Shown: positions 1-9,095 of the stretch, one piece after another
Position numbering within the stretch: the stretch's first letter is position 1
Layout of the letters: every line of letters begins with the position of its first letter
Source: Planctomycetota bacterium
Lineage (GTDB): Bacteria > Planctomycetota > Phycisphaerae > Phycisphaerales > SM1A02
NCBI GenBank assembly: GCA_027295365.1
Contig: JAPULD010000432.1
Coordinates: 1 to 31,695 of the forward strand
Length of the DNA stretch: 31,695 nucleotides
Reading direction: 5' to 3'
Position numbers and translations under genes: made by a program
The notes under the pieces: generated by a model
The model's input: only the letters and a program-made list of their open reading frames with translations
Told to the model about the DNA's origin: nothing
Database searches by the model: none

Positions 1-604
1 GTTCCATGATCGCATCACCATTCCATATTCGCTCATCGGGATCCTTGGTGTAGTACAACGCATGCACCTTGCTCATGATGAAGGAACTGTCGCGATTCTG
101 GCCAAACCGAAAATGCCACACGCACCAGTTGACCATGAACAGCCCCCGACGCTTCAGGTGCATCACCACTTCCGCGGCGGTGTCGTCAGGGATGTTCACC
201 CACAAGCTGCCGGTGGGCGAAAGGGCCTCGATGCACCCATCCAGCCAGTCGAAGGTGAAACGTTCGAACTCAGCTCGGGGCATGCCATCGCGCCACTCGT
301 CGTAGGGGACATCCCAGTTAAAGGGGGGGTCGGCAAAGATGAGATCGACATGTCCCTTCTCGGGGAATTGGGCCAGCACATCACGGCAATCGCCCACGTA
401 CAGACGCGTATCAGGATCTTTCGAGCTGAACGCAGGCTTCAACGATTTCTTGATGACGGGTGTATGCGATTCAATGGCGTCGCCCACAAGGGTGATCTCA
501 TCGCCCTTCATGGCGAGACCCGCCTGGCGCTGGATCGCCGTGGCCCCCCTGGGCATTGCGTACCCCCCGGGGCGGTCGAATTCGGTGTTCTTGTGTTCGG
601 CCAT
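1..604 (-). CDS. site-specific DNA methyltransferase (N4/N6 type), N-terminal part, cut by window edge
   Basis: Reading leftward from an ATG at 604, an open frame runs off the window at base 1 (201 codons, no stop). It contains the amino-methyltransferase motif IV, DLIFADPPFN, with D-P-P-F at residues 92-95, preceded by LYVGDCRDVL, which fits the start of the target-recognition and catalytic fold. Motif IV lies near the N-terminus and no FxGxG motif I is seen before it, which suggests the beta-class order with motif I beyond the window. The start has a GGAG ribosome site about 8 bases upstream. The likely role is methylation of adenine-N6 or cytosine-N4 in DNA. No restriction endonuclease is visible, so it may be an orphan or its partner may lie outside the window. 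A small CTAG-cgca-CTAG palindrome lies 36 bases upstream (640-651) and could be an operator, but this is weak. Confidence 0.85.
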   Translation of the reverse strand, partial: MAEHKNTEFDRPGGYAMPRGATAIQRQAGLAMKGDEITLVGDAIESHTPVIKKSLKPAFSSKDPDTRLYVGDCRDVLAQFPEKGHVDLIFADPPFNWDVPYDEWRDGMPRAEFERFTFDWLDGCIEALSPTGSLWVNIPDDTAAEVVMHLKRRGLFMVNWCVWHFRFGQNRDSSFIMSKVHALYYTKDPDERIWNGDAIME

Positions 605-749
605 GGTTTAACTCCACATAGATTTCGCCATGACTATGACTAGCGCACTAGAAAAGCGCAAGCTTAAATGGATTGCGCGCAGGATGCGCACAAGTATCGC
701 ACTCCAATAGGCAGGTGTGTGCGGAGCAAGCAATGATGATAAATTCGTC

Positions 750-971
750 CTACCGTTCTTTCCGTACCAATTTGCTTGCTTTCCGTTGACTTGCCAAAGC
801 CCGCCAGACGTCATGCCTGGTCATCGTCAACCCCGTTCGCGCGACAAACTCCGTGTACAACGACTCAAATTCATTCGTGTATGGGAGATCATCTACAGTT
901 CGTTTCGTTCTTTTGTAAAGATCAATTAACACATCTTTCTGCTCTTTTGTTAATCGGATTTTCTTAGCCAT
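750..971 (-). CDS. small conserved-looking protein downstream of Fic
   Basis: A 73-residue, basic, probably all-helical protein (starts MAKKIRLTKEQ, ends in a Lys/Arg-rich tail). I do not recognise a named domain. Its ATG at 971 has a strong AAGGAG ribosome site about 10 bases upstream, and the frame begins only 19 bases after the Fic gene stops on the same strand, so the two are probably cotranscribed. The central TVDDLPYTNEFESLY segment and the following TRHDVWRAL segment have the amphipathic spacing of a small helical or DNA-binding protein. It could be an accessory, modulator or target of the Fic enzyme, but the sequence does not show which. Confidence 0.7.
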   Translation of the reverse strand: MAKKIRLTKEQKDVLIDLYKRTKRTVDDLPYTNEFESLYTEFVARTGLTMTRHDVWRALASQRKASKLVRKER

Positions 972-990
972 TGCGACTTGCTCCTTCGTG

Positions 991-2151
991 TCAGGAGATC
1001 ATTCGAGAGCTTATCGCTTTGATGATCTCTTTGGCAACGTACACACGGTTTCTCTCCTGCCCAGTCACCTCCTGCAATACGCTGGCTTCAACGAGACGGT
1101 TGATAGCGCGTTGGGCTGTTGTACTTGTGACTTCCAAGAGCTTTGCCGTTTCGCTCACCGTCAAAGCAGGCGTGGCGAACAACAGTTCGACCAGTGGGAT
1201 TGTGGTCGTCGCGCGATCGCCCGCGAATTGAATGCGATAGCGAGTTTGAAGGTCAATCAGCTTTTGTGCACGAATTGCGCCATCCTGAGCTGCTTCGGTC
1301 GCGGCACGCAGAAAATACAAGATCCACTCCCGCCAACGACTCTCATTGCTCACCGAGAGAAGATGCGCGTAGTACTCGTCTCGCCGCTTTTCTAAAGCAT
1401 CGCTGATATACAGCAGTGGCTCAGGAAGAATTTTATCCATGCAAAGACTTAGCACAATGAGTAACCGACCAATACGACCGTTGCCATCCTCGAACGGATG
1501 AATTGCCTCGAACTGATAGTGGACCAACGCAAGACGTACTAAAGGCGGCAACTCGCTTGGCGCATTAAGATATTCCTCAAGTCGATCAATCGTCTCATTT
1601 AATTCCGCAGGAGGTGGTGGAATATATGTGGCGTCTTCGATTGCGCAGTCGCGAGGACCTATCCAATTCTGAATCCTACGAAACTGTCCTCGTCGGCGTT
1701 CCTGCCCTCGCACCCGTTCCATCAATATCTCATGCAACTCGCGCATCAACCGACCACTGAGTGGCAATGTCGTACTGCGTTCGAGGCCGAAATCAAGCGC
1801 TCGAACGTAATTGTGCACTTCTCGTACATCCGAAAACGGCGATTCCATTGCTTGCGATGCTTCAAATAGATACAGATCATCAACCGATGCTTGAGTGCCT
1901 TCAATTCGACTCGACTGCACCGCCTCCCTTCGTTTGAAAGGCGCAACCAGCAAATGAGGATTTGGAAGCATGAGTCCGATGCTACTTAGGCGACCAATCG
2001 CTCTGTCGGACGCTGACACCATTGATACCATCTCGCTGTCCCACTCAACGACTGGTGGAAGTGGATTCGGTATGAATGCACGGCAAGATCCTGAGCCAGC
2101 TCCAGCACGCACAAATCGTCCGTTTGGTGAGGATTGACTTGTTGATCCCAT
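991..2151 (-). CDS. Fic family protein adenylyltransferase with C-terminal winged helix
   Basis: Fic enzymes transfer AMP from ATP to hydroxyl side chains of target proteins. The full catalytic motif HPFEDGNGRIGR is present (His at residue 218 counting from the ATG at 2151). An N-terminal Fic_N-type region carries the inhibitory helix motif S-x-x-x-E-G (SSRIEG, residues 80-85), the class II arrangement in which the glutamate blocks productive ATP binding. The last ~75 residues look like a winged helix (TVSETAKLLEVTSTTAQRAI), common in this subfamily. The frame stays open to 2232, but the ATG at 2151 gives a normal length of 386 residues and removes a poorly conserved-looking leader. Base composition is less G+C-rich than the genes to the right. 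A 73-residue gene follows after 19 bases. Whether it acts as a toxin or a regulator cannot be told. Confidence 0.9.
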   Translation of the reverse strand: MGSTSQSSPNGRFVRAGAGSGSCRAFIPNPLPPVVEWDSEMVSMVSASDRAIGRLSSIGLMLPNPHLLVAPFKRREAVQSSRIEGTQASVDDLYLFEASQAMESPFSDVREVHNYVRALDFGLERSTTLPLSGRLMRELHEILMERVRGQERRRGQFRRIQNWIGPRDCAIEDATYIPPPPAELNETIDRLEEYLNAPSELPPLVRLALVHYQFEAIHPFEDGNGRIGRLLIVLSLCMDKILPEPLLYISDALEKRRDEYYAHLLSVSNESRWREWILYFLRAATEAAQDGAIRAQKLIDLQTRYRIQFAGDRATTTIPLVELLFATPALTVSETAKLLEVTSTTAQRAINRLVEASVLQEVTGQERNRVYVAKEIIKAISSRMIS

Positions 2152-2333
2152 GAGCGTCTCGTTATTCCACTTTGTGGTGCTTACTGGTTTTCTAATTCTA
2201 CTTATAGCTAAAAATTGGAATAACGCAAGCAAAACCCAAACAAATCCCTACATTTTTTGTACTAATACATTGTGGGCACACCGGAAGGACCCATAATCGA
2301 TCTTTCAATTCTTCAACGACAACCCATTTCGAC

Positions 2334-5126
2334 CTAAAAATCACCCGTCGGATTGAAGACGATTCTGGTCTGCTCCGCGTCGAACCCATGCTCATCAAAC
2401 AGCAGAAGTTCATTGGGTGAACCGTGCTTCAGCCATGACTCGGGCAGGTAGAGCATCGTCTGGGGGCCAACCGCCTTGCCTTGACCACATGCCGTGAAAT
2501 ATCGGCCCAGGTTGTGGCCATTGACATAGGCCTGACCCTTGCTCAGCCCGATCGTGTCCAGCCAGACCGGCATCGACCCGTCGTGACTCTTGGGCAGATC
2601 GAAACGCGTCTTCCACCAGCACGGCGCGCCCTTCAACTTCTTCACGTCAGCCTTCTCAAGCGCTTCGTAGGACGTCGGCATGGGCGGCTCCCACTTGGCG
2701 AACGACCACGTGGCCCCATCGGACAGCCCCTCGACGCATTCATAGATCGTCGTATGGTCCTTGATGTCCTTGAGCGGATTCTCCTGACCATGATCGGGTG
2801 CGAAGCGCAGGACGTTCTTGCCTCGCTTGAAGGCTTCGGTCATCTCCTGGCTCACCACGATCCGGGCAAAGGTCGCCCCGGTCGCCCCGGCGTAATACGC
2901 GATGGGAATATCGTTGAGCACGAACGAGCCGCTGCACAACGCGCCGTTGACGTCGATGAGGATGGACGTCTTTTTCAGATGGGTGAACGACCATTCCGCC
3001 TGCTGCATATCGCTGATGATGCCTTGGGCCGATCCCGAGATGAAGCCACGCAAGACAAACGGATCGACGGGCGAAGCTTCGACGGTTTTGGGTTTCGCTC
3101 CACTGATCGCCTTGACCTCATAGAGATGCCCGAACAGGCCCTTGGATCGACCAATGTCATTGCCATCGGCGAAGCGTCCCAGATTGTCGGCCAGGATCAC
3201 CAACGTATTCTCGCCCTTGGCAAGTTTGAGCTCGAACGGATCATTGCAAGCGCCGGGCCCGACGCCAAACACATGATCCAATGCACCATCGTTGAAGAGG
3301 TGCAGCCGATCGCCAGACTGGGGCAGATGGCACAGACGCTTCCGCGAGGAGTCGGATTTCAATGTGATGCGATACCAGCCATAGCCGGTCGATGCTCCAC
3401 ATTCCGAAAGCGTTTCAGGGCCGCTGAGCGAGGCAAATCGGGGGGATTGTCCCGAGTATTGCAACTGGGTTGAGGAAGCGGTCCAATCCGAGAGCTTGAT
3501 GGCTCTTGATTTGACGGCCCCCGACGACTTTCCCTTCGTATCGCTCTTGATGGAATCGACCTTTGCCTCAGAGGCGATCCGCCAGGCCTTGGTTGCGCCT
3601 TCGGGAAGAATCGGCTCGCCATCCGTGTCGAAGCCCTCGATGCCAACGTAGACATGCTCATCGTCGTGATACGTCTGGTCGATCTGATCCTGGTTCAGGA
3701 TGACCAGGGTGATTCCCTTGTGATCGATGACCAGCGGCTTGCTGCCACTGGGAACCGTCGCCTCGATCGGGCTTTCGTTGATGGAAAGCAAGGCGGGAGT
3801 TTTTTCGGGCCCGAACAACACGAGGATCGATCGATACACGATCGCCCAAGGGCAAAGATTGACGTAATCCAGCTTGGCCATGCCTCGCAAATCAACGTCG
3901 AAGACGAACCACGCCACGGGTTGATTGCCCAGATACACCTTCAACTTCAGGCCATTGTCGAGCAGCAGGGTGGTGTTCTTGACCTTGCCTCCGCCGAACA
4001 CGAAGACGGCTCGACCGTTCGAGCCCCGTTGCGGAACGATGGCGACGTTCGATGAACTCGCACGGTTCGTGGAGGAATCGTCGCTTTCGATCAATCCCGG
4101 GTCGAGCACGATCGGGTGGAAGTCGGGATTCAATTCCGAGAAGACGTGGCTGAAGTGATTGGCGAAGGTCACTAATCGCTTGGCCACGAGATATTTTTCG
4201 CTACGACCACCCGCCTCGGTCAACGGTGCGCCGTTGGCCGCGCTTGTGGTGACGAAGCCATCTGGCCTCCCCGACATGCGCCCTCCCAGGAAATCGAAAT
4301 TCGTCCCGGCGTGGAAGGGGGAAACGATGAACTGCGCCCCGGCCGCAAGAACCTCGCAAAGCCTTTCCAGGAAACGCCCCGGCGTCTTCTCGTCTTTTCC
4401 CGAATCACCCCAGGCGATCTCATGACCCACCGCCAAAGTGCTGACCAGTCGCGGCGCCTCGGGCTGAATTGCCCTCAGCTGCCTCAGATTAACCAGCAGA
4501 TCGTCCCACCCTCGCCAAGTTTCGATGGATCCGGCCGGCTCAGGCCATAGGTCGTTGGCGGTCAGAATGGGAATATTGAAACCACTCTCACGGATATACC
4601 GCCCCAGTTCCCGGTGGTACTTGTCCAGTTGGTCGGGATTCGAACAGCTCCAGCCATGTTCGGCCTGGACGAGGATTATCGGACCACCATCGGGGGCGGC
4701 CATGCCCTCCAACTCACCGACCAGTTTGCGCGTGTATCGACTGAATTGACCCAGGAAGTCAGGATCGGCTTCGCGAAGTTTCACTTCGGGTTGCACCATC
4801 AGCCAGCCCGGAATGCCAGAGCCGTCAAAACCAGCACCCACCGCTGGCCCCATTCTCAGGATGACTTTCATGTCCGCCTCGGCACAAAGCTCGACGAATC
4901 GTCGAATTTCAGCGCGACCCGTAAATTCAAAACGCCCTCGGCGTGGCTCATGGATCATCCAGGGACATGCGGTTTCGATGGTATTGAACCCGGCCTGCTT
5001 CGCCGCGGCGATATGATTGGCCCAGACTGATGGATCCATGCGGCAATACTGCATGGAGGCCCCAAGGACCCAGAAAGGTCGACCATCGAGAAGAAAACAC
5101 TGTTCGTTGTAGCTTACGGTTGGCAT
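2334..5126 (-). CDS. GH35 beta-galactosidase-like protein with eroded active site
   Basis: A 930-residue protein from the ATG at 5126, which has AGGA about 9 bases upstream (the frame is open to a GTG at 5159). The N-terminal TIM barrel follows family GH35: GASMQYCRMDP, PWMIHEP, ILRMGP, GIPGWL, GGPIILVQ, HAGTNF and APLTEAGG all have clear counterparts. The C-terminus has the family's jelly-roll signature (GQAYVNGHNLGRYF, GPQTMLYLP). The acid/base site, normally Q-x-E-N-E-Y-G, reads Q-A-E-H-G-W. The nucleophile site, normally E-F-x-x-G-W-x-x-x-W-G, reads T-L-A-V-G-H-E-I-A-W-G, so both glutamates seem lost. The C-A-E-W substrate loop is also changed, to G-A-G-F. No signal peptide is evident. 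It is divergently placed from the outer-membrane factor gene at 5283. It may be a carbohydrate-binding or inactive relative, or use another mechanism. Confidence 0.85.
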   Translation of the reverse strand: MPTVSYNEQCFLLDGRPFWVLGASMQYCRMDPSVWANHIAAAKQAGFNTIETACPWMIHEPRRGRFEFTGRAEIRRFVELCAEADMKVILRMGPAVGAGFDGSGIPGWLMVQPEVKLREADPDFLGQFSRYTRKLVGELEGMAAPDGGPIILVQAEHGWSCSNPDQLDKYHRELGRYIRESGFNIPILTANDLWPEPAGSIETWRGWDDLLVNLRQLRAIQPEAPRLVSTLAVGHEIAWGDSGKDEKTPGRFLERLCEVLAAGAQFIVSPFHAGTNFDFLGGRMSGRPDGFVTTSAANGAPLTEAGGRSEKYLVAKRLVTFANHFSHVFSELNPDFHPIVLDPGLIESDDSSTNRASSSNVAIVPQRGSNGRAVFVFGGGKVKNTTLLLDNGLKLKVYLGNQPVAWFVFDVDLRGMAKLDYVNLCPWAIVYRSILVLFGPEKTPALLSINESPIEATVPSGSKPLVIDHKGITLVILNQDQIDQTYHDDEHVYVGIEGFDTDGEPILPEGATKAWRIASEAKVDSIKSDTKGKSSGAVKSRAIKLSDWTASSTQLQYSGQSPRFASLSGPETLSECGASTGYGWYRITLKSDSSRKRLCHLPQSGDRLHLFNDGALDHVFGVGPGACNDPFELKLAKGENTLVILADNLGRFADGNDIGRSKGLFGHLYEVKAISGAKPKTVEASPVDPFVLRGFISGSAQGIISDMQQAEWSFTHLKKTSILIDVNGALCSGSFVLNDIPIAYYAGATGATFARIVVSQEMTEAFKRGKNVLRFAPDHGQENPLKDIKDHTTIYECVEGLSDGATWSFAKWEPPMPTSYEALEKADVKKLKGAPCWWKTRFDLPKSHDGSMPVWLDTIGLSKGQAYVNGHNLGRYFTACGQGKAVGPQTMLYLPESWLKHGSPNELLLFDEHGFDAEQTRIVFNPTGDF

Positions 5127-5282
5127 ATACTGGAATCCTGACCCCAGAAGATTGAGCACTTGGTCACATTTCTACGATTAATCGCCCTCCAGTTCCATGG
5201 TTGGGCAACCTGGATGGGCGGACATCATACCAGCCTGTGCGATTCAAATCCGGGATATCTCCACCTCATCGAGGTCATCATC
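5127..5282. promoter_or_regulatory. divergent intergenic region (GH35-like / outer-membrane factor)
   Basis: 156 bases separate the chosen starts of two divergent genes, so promoters for both should lie here. I can see ribosome sites at both ends (AGGA before 5126 on the minus strand, GAGG before 5283 on the plus strand) but no convincing -35/-10 pair. The frame of the plus gene is open through most of this stretch from a TTG at 5160, but that leader is unlike a signal peptide. Confidence 0.4.
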
Positions 5283-7103
5283 ATGCGAACCGAATTTCCG
5301 TCGATTGATCCATGTCCCGGCAAACTCGTCGTAGTAGGCCTTCTTTTGCTGATTCAGACCGGCTGCTCTTCGAGCTTCGAGGAAATCGACCAGCATGTCG
5401 TCGCGATGATGAAGGAGACCAACAACGATATCGGGGGTGATCTCTTCACCCCGATCATGACGGACTGGGATCTCGACGAGGCCGAACGGGCCACCATTCT
5501 GGAATACGATCCCAATGCCGAATTCATCCCCACGGTGAATCCCGACGCGGTGGCGTTGAAATTCGTGCCCTCCCCCGAGGAGGATGCCGAGAACGTCATC
5601 GCCAGACTGGAGCGGTACAACAATATCTCCGAGGATGCACATCACCTGGACCTGATTGAGAGCCTTGCCTATTCGATCAAGCACAGCCGGGAGTATCGTT
5701 TCGCGGAGGAGGAATTCGTCCTCGCCAGCCTGCGATTGCTGATCGAACAACATCGCTGGGGACCTCGATTCTTCGATGAGGTTTCCGCCACCATCGATGG
5801 CAATGGCAATGACGGGTTTTACGACACCTCGTTCCAACTGGTCAACGAGTTTCGCGTCACCCAGCGACTGCCCTATGGGGGCACCGTCAGCGCTCGGGCC
5901 TTGTCCCGGGCCACGGAAGAACTCCATGGCATGGTCTTCGATGGGGACACCAACAGCACCGACATCATTCTCTCCGCCGACATCCCGCTCCTCAGGGGGG
6001 CCGGCAACGTCGCGCGCGAAGATCTGATCCAGAATGAACGGAACATGATTTACGCGGCACGCAGCTTTGAGAATTTTCGCCGCGAATTCCTGGTCGATAT
6101 CTCCCGGGACTTCCTGAACCTGGTCTTCCAGAATCGCAGCATCAACAACAGCCAACGCCGGGTTGAGAGCAGTGAAAGAGTCGAAAACCGGCAACGTGCC
6201 TTGTATGAATCAGGTCGAATTGACCGCTTTGACGCCTCGCTGGCGGAAAACAACACCGTCAACGCACGCGACAGCCTGAACCGCAGCCAGGAAAGCTACC
6301 GATTGTCTGTTGACCAGTTCAAGGTCCGGATCGGCATGCCCATTGATCAGGATGTGATCATCGATGAATCGAATCTGGGATTGCAAGCCCCACTCGTTTC
6401 GATCAACGACGCCGTCCGGATCGCCATGGCCCTTCGATTGGATTTGCAGAATCAAAGAGATCAGCTTGGCGACGCAAAAAGGCAGGTTGACAATGCCCGC
6501 AACGACTTGCTGCCTGACCTTGATTTTGATGCCTCGGTCACCTTTCCGACCGACCCGGATCGGGACAATGGAGACTTTGATTTCTCACCTGATGACATGG
6601 ACTTTCGGACGGGGATTACGTTTGGCCTGCCTCTCGATCGGGAGATCGAGAGGATCAACGTTCGGCAAGCCCAGATCAACTTGGAGCGATCCCGTCGCCG
6701 ATATGAGCAATTCCGAGATGGTGTGGCGACGGAAGTCAGGGCCGCGGTACGAAGCATTGATGCTGCTCTTTTCAGTCTGGATATCCAGGAACGTGGCGTC
6801 GAAATCGCCAATCAGGGCATCGCGAGTATTCTGGCCGCCCCGGATCGGGCAGATGCCCGAGCGATGGTGGATGCGATCGATGATCAGATCGAGGCCAAGG
6901 ATGGTCGCGATCGAGCGAAACGCGACCTCGAAATCGCCATTCTTTTCTACTTACGTGATTCGGGACAGCTTCGTGTAGACGACAATGGGACGATTCTGCC
7001 TCTCCAGGGCATGGTGATCACTCCGAAAGATCCCACCGAGGGTGACGATGAGGCTGATAACCCCATTCTGGACCTGGCTCCACTCGATGAAAGCGGTTCT
7101 TGA
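5283..7103 (+). CDS. TolC-like outer-membrane efflux protein (OEP family), putative lipoprotein
   Basis: A 606-residue protein from the ATG at 5283 (GAGG 8 bases upstream). The N-terminus has a hydrophobic signal with a lipobox-like end, LIQTGC, which is atypical at -3. The body has the two long helical repeats of outer-membrane factors: roughly residues 190-360 with FRVTQRLPYGG and DIILSADIPLLRG, then LVFQNRS and ALYESGRIDRFDASLAENN, and a second repeat from about residue 370 (LRLDLQNQRDQLGDAKRQ, LPDLDFD, ITFGLPLDREIERI). Such proteins trimerise into a channel through the outer membrane and periplasm for tripartite export. Three adaptor genes follow, the first after 154 bases, so this is probably their shared exit duct. 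The N-terminal ~130 residues before the first repeat are long and acidic. Confidence 0.88.
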   Translation: MRTEFPSIDPCPGKLVVVGLLLLIQTGCSSSFEEIDQHVVAMMKETNNDIGGDLFTPIMTDWDLDEAERATILEYDPNAEFIPTVNPDAVALKFVPSPEEDAENVIARLERYNNISEDAHHLDLIESLAYSIKHSREYRFAEEEFVLASLRLLIEQHRWGPRFFDEVSATIDGNGNDGFYDTSFQLVNEFRVTQRLPYGGTVSARALSRATEELHGMVFDGDTNSTDIILSADIPLLRGAGNVAREDLIQNERNMIYAARSFENFRREFLVDISRDFLNLVFQNRSINNSQRRVESSERVENRQRALYESGRIDRFDASLAENNTVNARDSLNRSQESYRLSVDQFKVRIGMPIDQDVIIDESNLGLQAPLVSINDAVRIAMALRLDLQNQRDQLGDAKRQVDNARNDLLPDLDFDASVTFPTDPDRDNGDFDFSPDDMDFRTGITFGLPLDREIERINVRQAQINLERSRRRYEQFRDGVATEVRAAVRSIDAALFSLDIQERGVEIANQGIASILAAPDRADARAMVDAIDDQIEAKDGRDRAKRDLEIAILFYLRDSGQLRVDDNGTILPLQGMVITPKDPTEGDDEADNPILDLAPLDESGS

Positions 7104-7257
7104 CCGGATGTCGCCTATTATTCCGGACGATCTTGGAGATTCAGGTCATCCCGGAACAAGGATTCTGGTTCAATAAACAATGGCGAAGACTTGGCCAGAG
7201 CTCAAATGCAGATAGAGGACGTCGGACGGACTCATTAATAAGCAGACCCAGAGAGGC

Positions 7258-9024
7258 ATGGCGACCAGTGCCATGCTCATTGTCATCGTGCTGATCGGGC
7301 TCGCCGCCAGCAGCCTGTGGTTCTTCAAGCGCGGTGCCGCCATCGACTCTTCGATCATGGCGATGGATACCTTCACCGTTCAAAAGGGAAGTTTTGACGT
7401 CATCATCCCGACCACAGGTGAACTGGCCGCGATCCGCCAGATCGAGATCCGCAACGAGATGGAGCAAAGGGCCACGATCACGTATGTCGTCGATGAAGGG
7501 ATTCGAATCAAGGCGGGCGAGGTGCTTCTGAAATTCAACGACGAGACCATCCTCAACAACATCAAGGACGCCGAGGATTCGCTGGACAGCGCGATCAATC
7601 GACTCGAAAACACCAAGGCCACGCTGGAGATTCGCAAGAAGACCCGCGAGTCGGAACTGGCCAAGGCTGACCTGGAAATCACCCTGACCGGTCTGGCCCT
7701 GCAATCCTGGAAGGAAGGCGAGGTCGTCGAGACGCGACAGGACCTGGCGCTGGAGTTGAAGACCGCCCAGATGGAATTCGATCGACTTCAGGATCGGTTC
7801 GTCGCGTCGGAGCGACTCTACATTCAGGAATTCATCAGCCTCGACGAGTACAAGCAGGATGAAATCTCGTTGGTCCGCGCCGAGACGAGACTCAAGCAGG
7901 CGAACCTCGACATCGAGATCTACGAGAAGTACGAATACAAACAACAATTCGAGAAGAACAAGTCTGATCGTGTTCAGGCCGTCGAAGAACGTGATCGGAC
8001 GCAGCAACGCCAAGACGCTGAAGTGCGAAGCGTCGAGAGCGATGTGAAGGGCGCCGAGCGACAAGTCCAAAGCCGCCGGGAAAGACTGGACAAGTGGACG
8101 CATCAGCTCGGATTGTGCGAAATCATCGCGCCGTCGGATGGCTTGGTCGTCTACGCCTCAAGTCTCTCGACCGGGGGGATGGGCCGGCGCGACGAAGATC
8201 CACCCATGATCGGCACCGAAGTGCAATCCATGCGGACCATCATGATTCTGCCCGATACAAGTCAGATGATTGCCGAGGTCAAAGTCAACGAAGCCCTCAG
8301 CGGCATGATCAAGCGAGGTCAGCTCACGACCATCGTGACCGACGCCTTCCCCGACACCGTCTTTGCCGGTGAGATCTACAGCGTGGGGGTGCTGGCCGAA
8401 AGTGGCGGCTGGCGAGATCCGACCCGACGCGATTACACCATCAAGATTGCGATCGACCCAAGCGAGTTGGCCTCCCGACTCAAGCCCTCCATGCGCTGCC
8501 GGGCCGACATCAACGTCGGGAACGTCCGGGACGCCATGTACGTCCCGATTCAGGCGATCCATCGGCAAGGTCCGGTCGCTTATGTCTGGGTTCCCGATGG
8601 ACGAGGCTATTCACAACGTCAAGTCAAGACGGGTCGAGCCTCGGAATTGTACGTCGAGCTTCTGGAAGGGGTGGAGCTGGGCGATCACGTGCTCCTGCGT
8701 TCCCCCGAGCCAAAGGAAATCGAAGCGATGCTGGACATTCCGGCGGCAGGATCCATCGCGAGTCTGGAGCTTTCCTCGGAACAGACCACGGAACATTCGG
8801 CTGGTCACTCCAATCAAGACCAGACCAATCAACCCCAACCTTCCCGGCGAGGTCAATCGGGACGCGGACGTCCGTCCGCCGAACAGATTGAGAAGATGAT
8901 GGAAAACATGACCCCCGAGCAGAAAAAGGCCATGGAGGACCGCATCAAGAAGCGGCAAAACGGGGCGGGTGGTCATTCTGAAGGCGAATCCCATCAACAA
9001 CCCGAAGGCGATGGGACTCAATAA
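7258..9024 (+). CDS. HlyD-family periplasmic adaptor, paralogue 1 of 3
   Basis: A 588-residue membrane-fusion protein: one N-terminal membrane helix, a lipoyl-like half (FDVIIPTTGELAA, then IRIKAGEVLLKFND), a long coiled-coil hairpin (about residues 95-285), the returning lipoyl half (CEIIAPSDGLVVYAS), beta-barrel and membrane-proximal parts (MILPDTSQMIAEVKVNEALSG, LKPSMRCRADI), and a polar tail with MTPEQKKAMEDR. It should bridge an inner-membrane pump to the TolC-like channel encoded just upstream. The ATG at 7258 is only one base from the AGAGAGG that precedes it. The homology to paralogues 2 and 3 (their RRG just before the membrane helix) continues upstream as QRG, with only non-standard codons such as ATT at 7234 available before the TAG at 7213. 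The true start is therefore uncertain. No pump gene is nearby. Confidence 0.88.
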   Translation: MATSAMLIVIVLIGLAASSLWFFKRGAAIDSSIMAMDTFTVQKGSFDVIIPTTGELAAIRQIEIRNEMEQRATITYVVDEGIRIKAGEVLLKFNDETILNNIKDAEDSLDSAINRLENTKATLEIRKKTRESELAKADLEITLTGLALQSWKEGEVVETRQDLALELKTAQMEFDRLQDRFVASERLYIQEFISLDEYKQDEISLVRAETRLKQANLDIEIYEKYEYKQQFEKNKSDRVQAVEERDRTQQRQDAEVRSVESDVKGAERQVQSRRERLDKWTHQLGLCEIIAPSDGLVVYASSLSTGGMGRRDEDPPMIGTEVQSMRTIMILPDTSQMIAEVKVNEALSGMIKRGQLTTIVTDAFPDTVFAGEIYSVGVLAESGGWRDPTRRDYTIKIAIDPSELASRLKPSMRCRADINVGNVRDAMYVPIQAIHRQGPVAYVWVPDGRGYSQRQVKTGRASELYVELLEGVELGDHVLLRSPEPKEIEAMLDIPAAGSIASLELSSEQTTEHSAGHSNQDQTNQPQPSRRGQSGRGRPSAEQIEKMMENMTPEQKKAMEDRIKKRQNGAGGHSEGESHQQPEGDGTQ

Positions 9025-9059
9025 ATGGATTCAATCGGCTCCAATTCAAGTAGGTTTGC

Positions 9060-9095
9060 CGAGCGTCTCCATCCAGGGTGACGCTCGTTCTTTTT
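9060..9095 (+). terminator. Rho-independent terminator after adaptor 1
   Basis: An 8-base-pair perfect stem, CGAGCGTC at 9060-9067 paired with GACGCTCG at 9080-9087, has a 12-base loop and is followed by TTCTTTTT (9088-9095). It lies 36 bases past the stop of adaptor 1 and 142 bases before the start of adaptor 2, so the adaptors are probably separate or only partly coupled transcripts. Confidence 0.75.

Noticed and set aside
62..643. 193-codon open frame on the plus strand
   Set aside because: It is antisense to the methyltransferase with the DPPF motif, and its translation has no family features.
4636..4650. GGGATTCGAACAG resembling a tRNA T-loop on the minus-strand GH35-like gene
   Set aside because: It lies inside a well-supported coding frame and no cloverleaf fits around it.
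5240..5275. GATTCAAATCC resembling a tRNA T-loop
   Set aside because: The flanking bases do not form a T-stem, and no acceptor, D or anticodon arms can be placed upstream.
5244..6194. 316-codon minus-strand frame opposite the outer-membrane factor, and similar long antisense frames at 7141-8103 and 27071-28426
   Set aside because: Long antisense frames are expected in G+C-rich genes; the plus-strand products have clear domains, while these show only mirrored codon bias.
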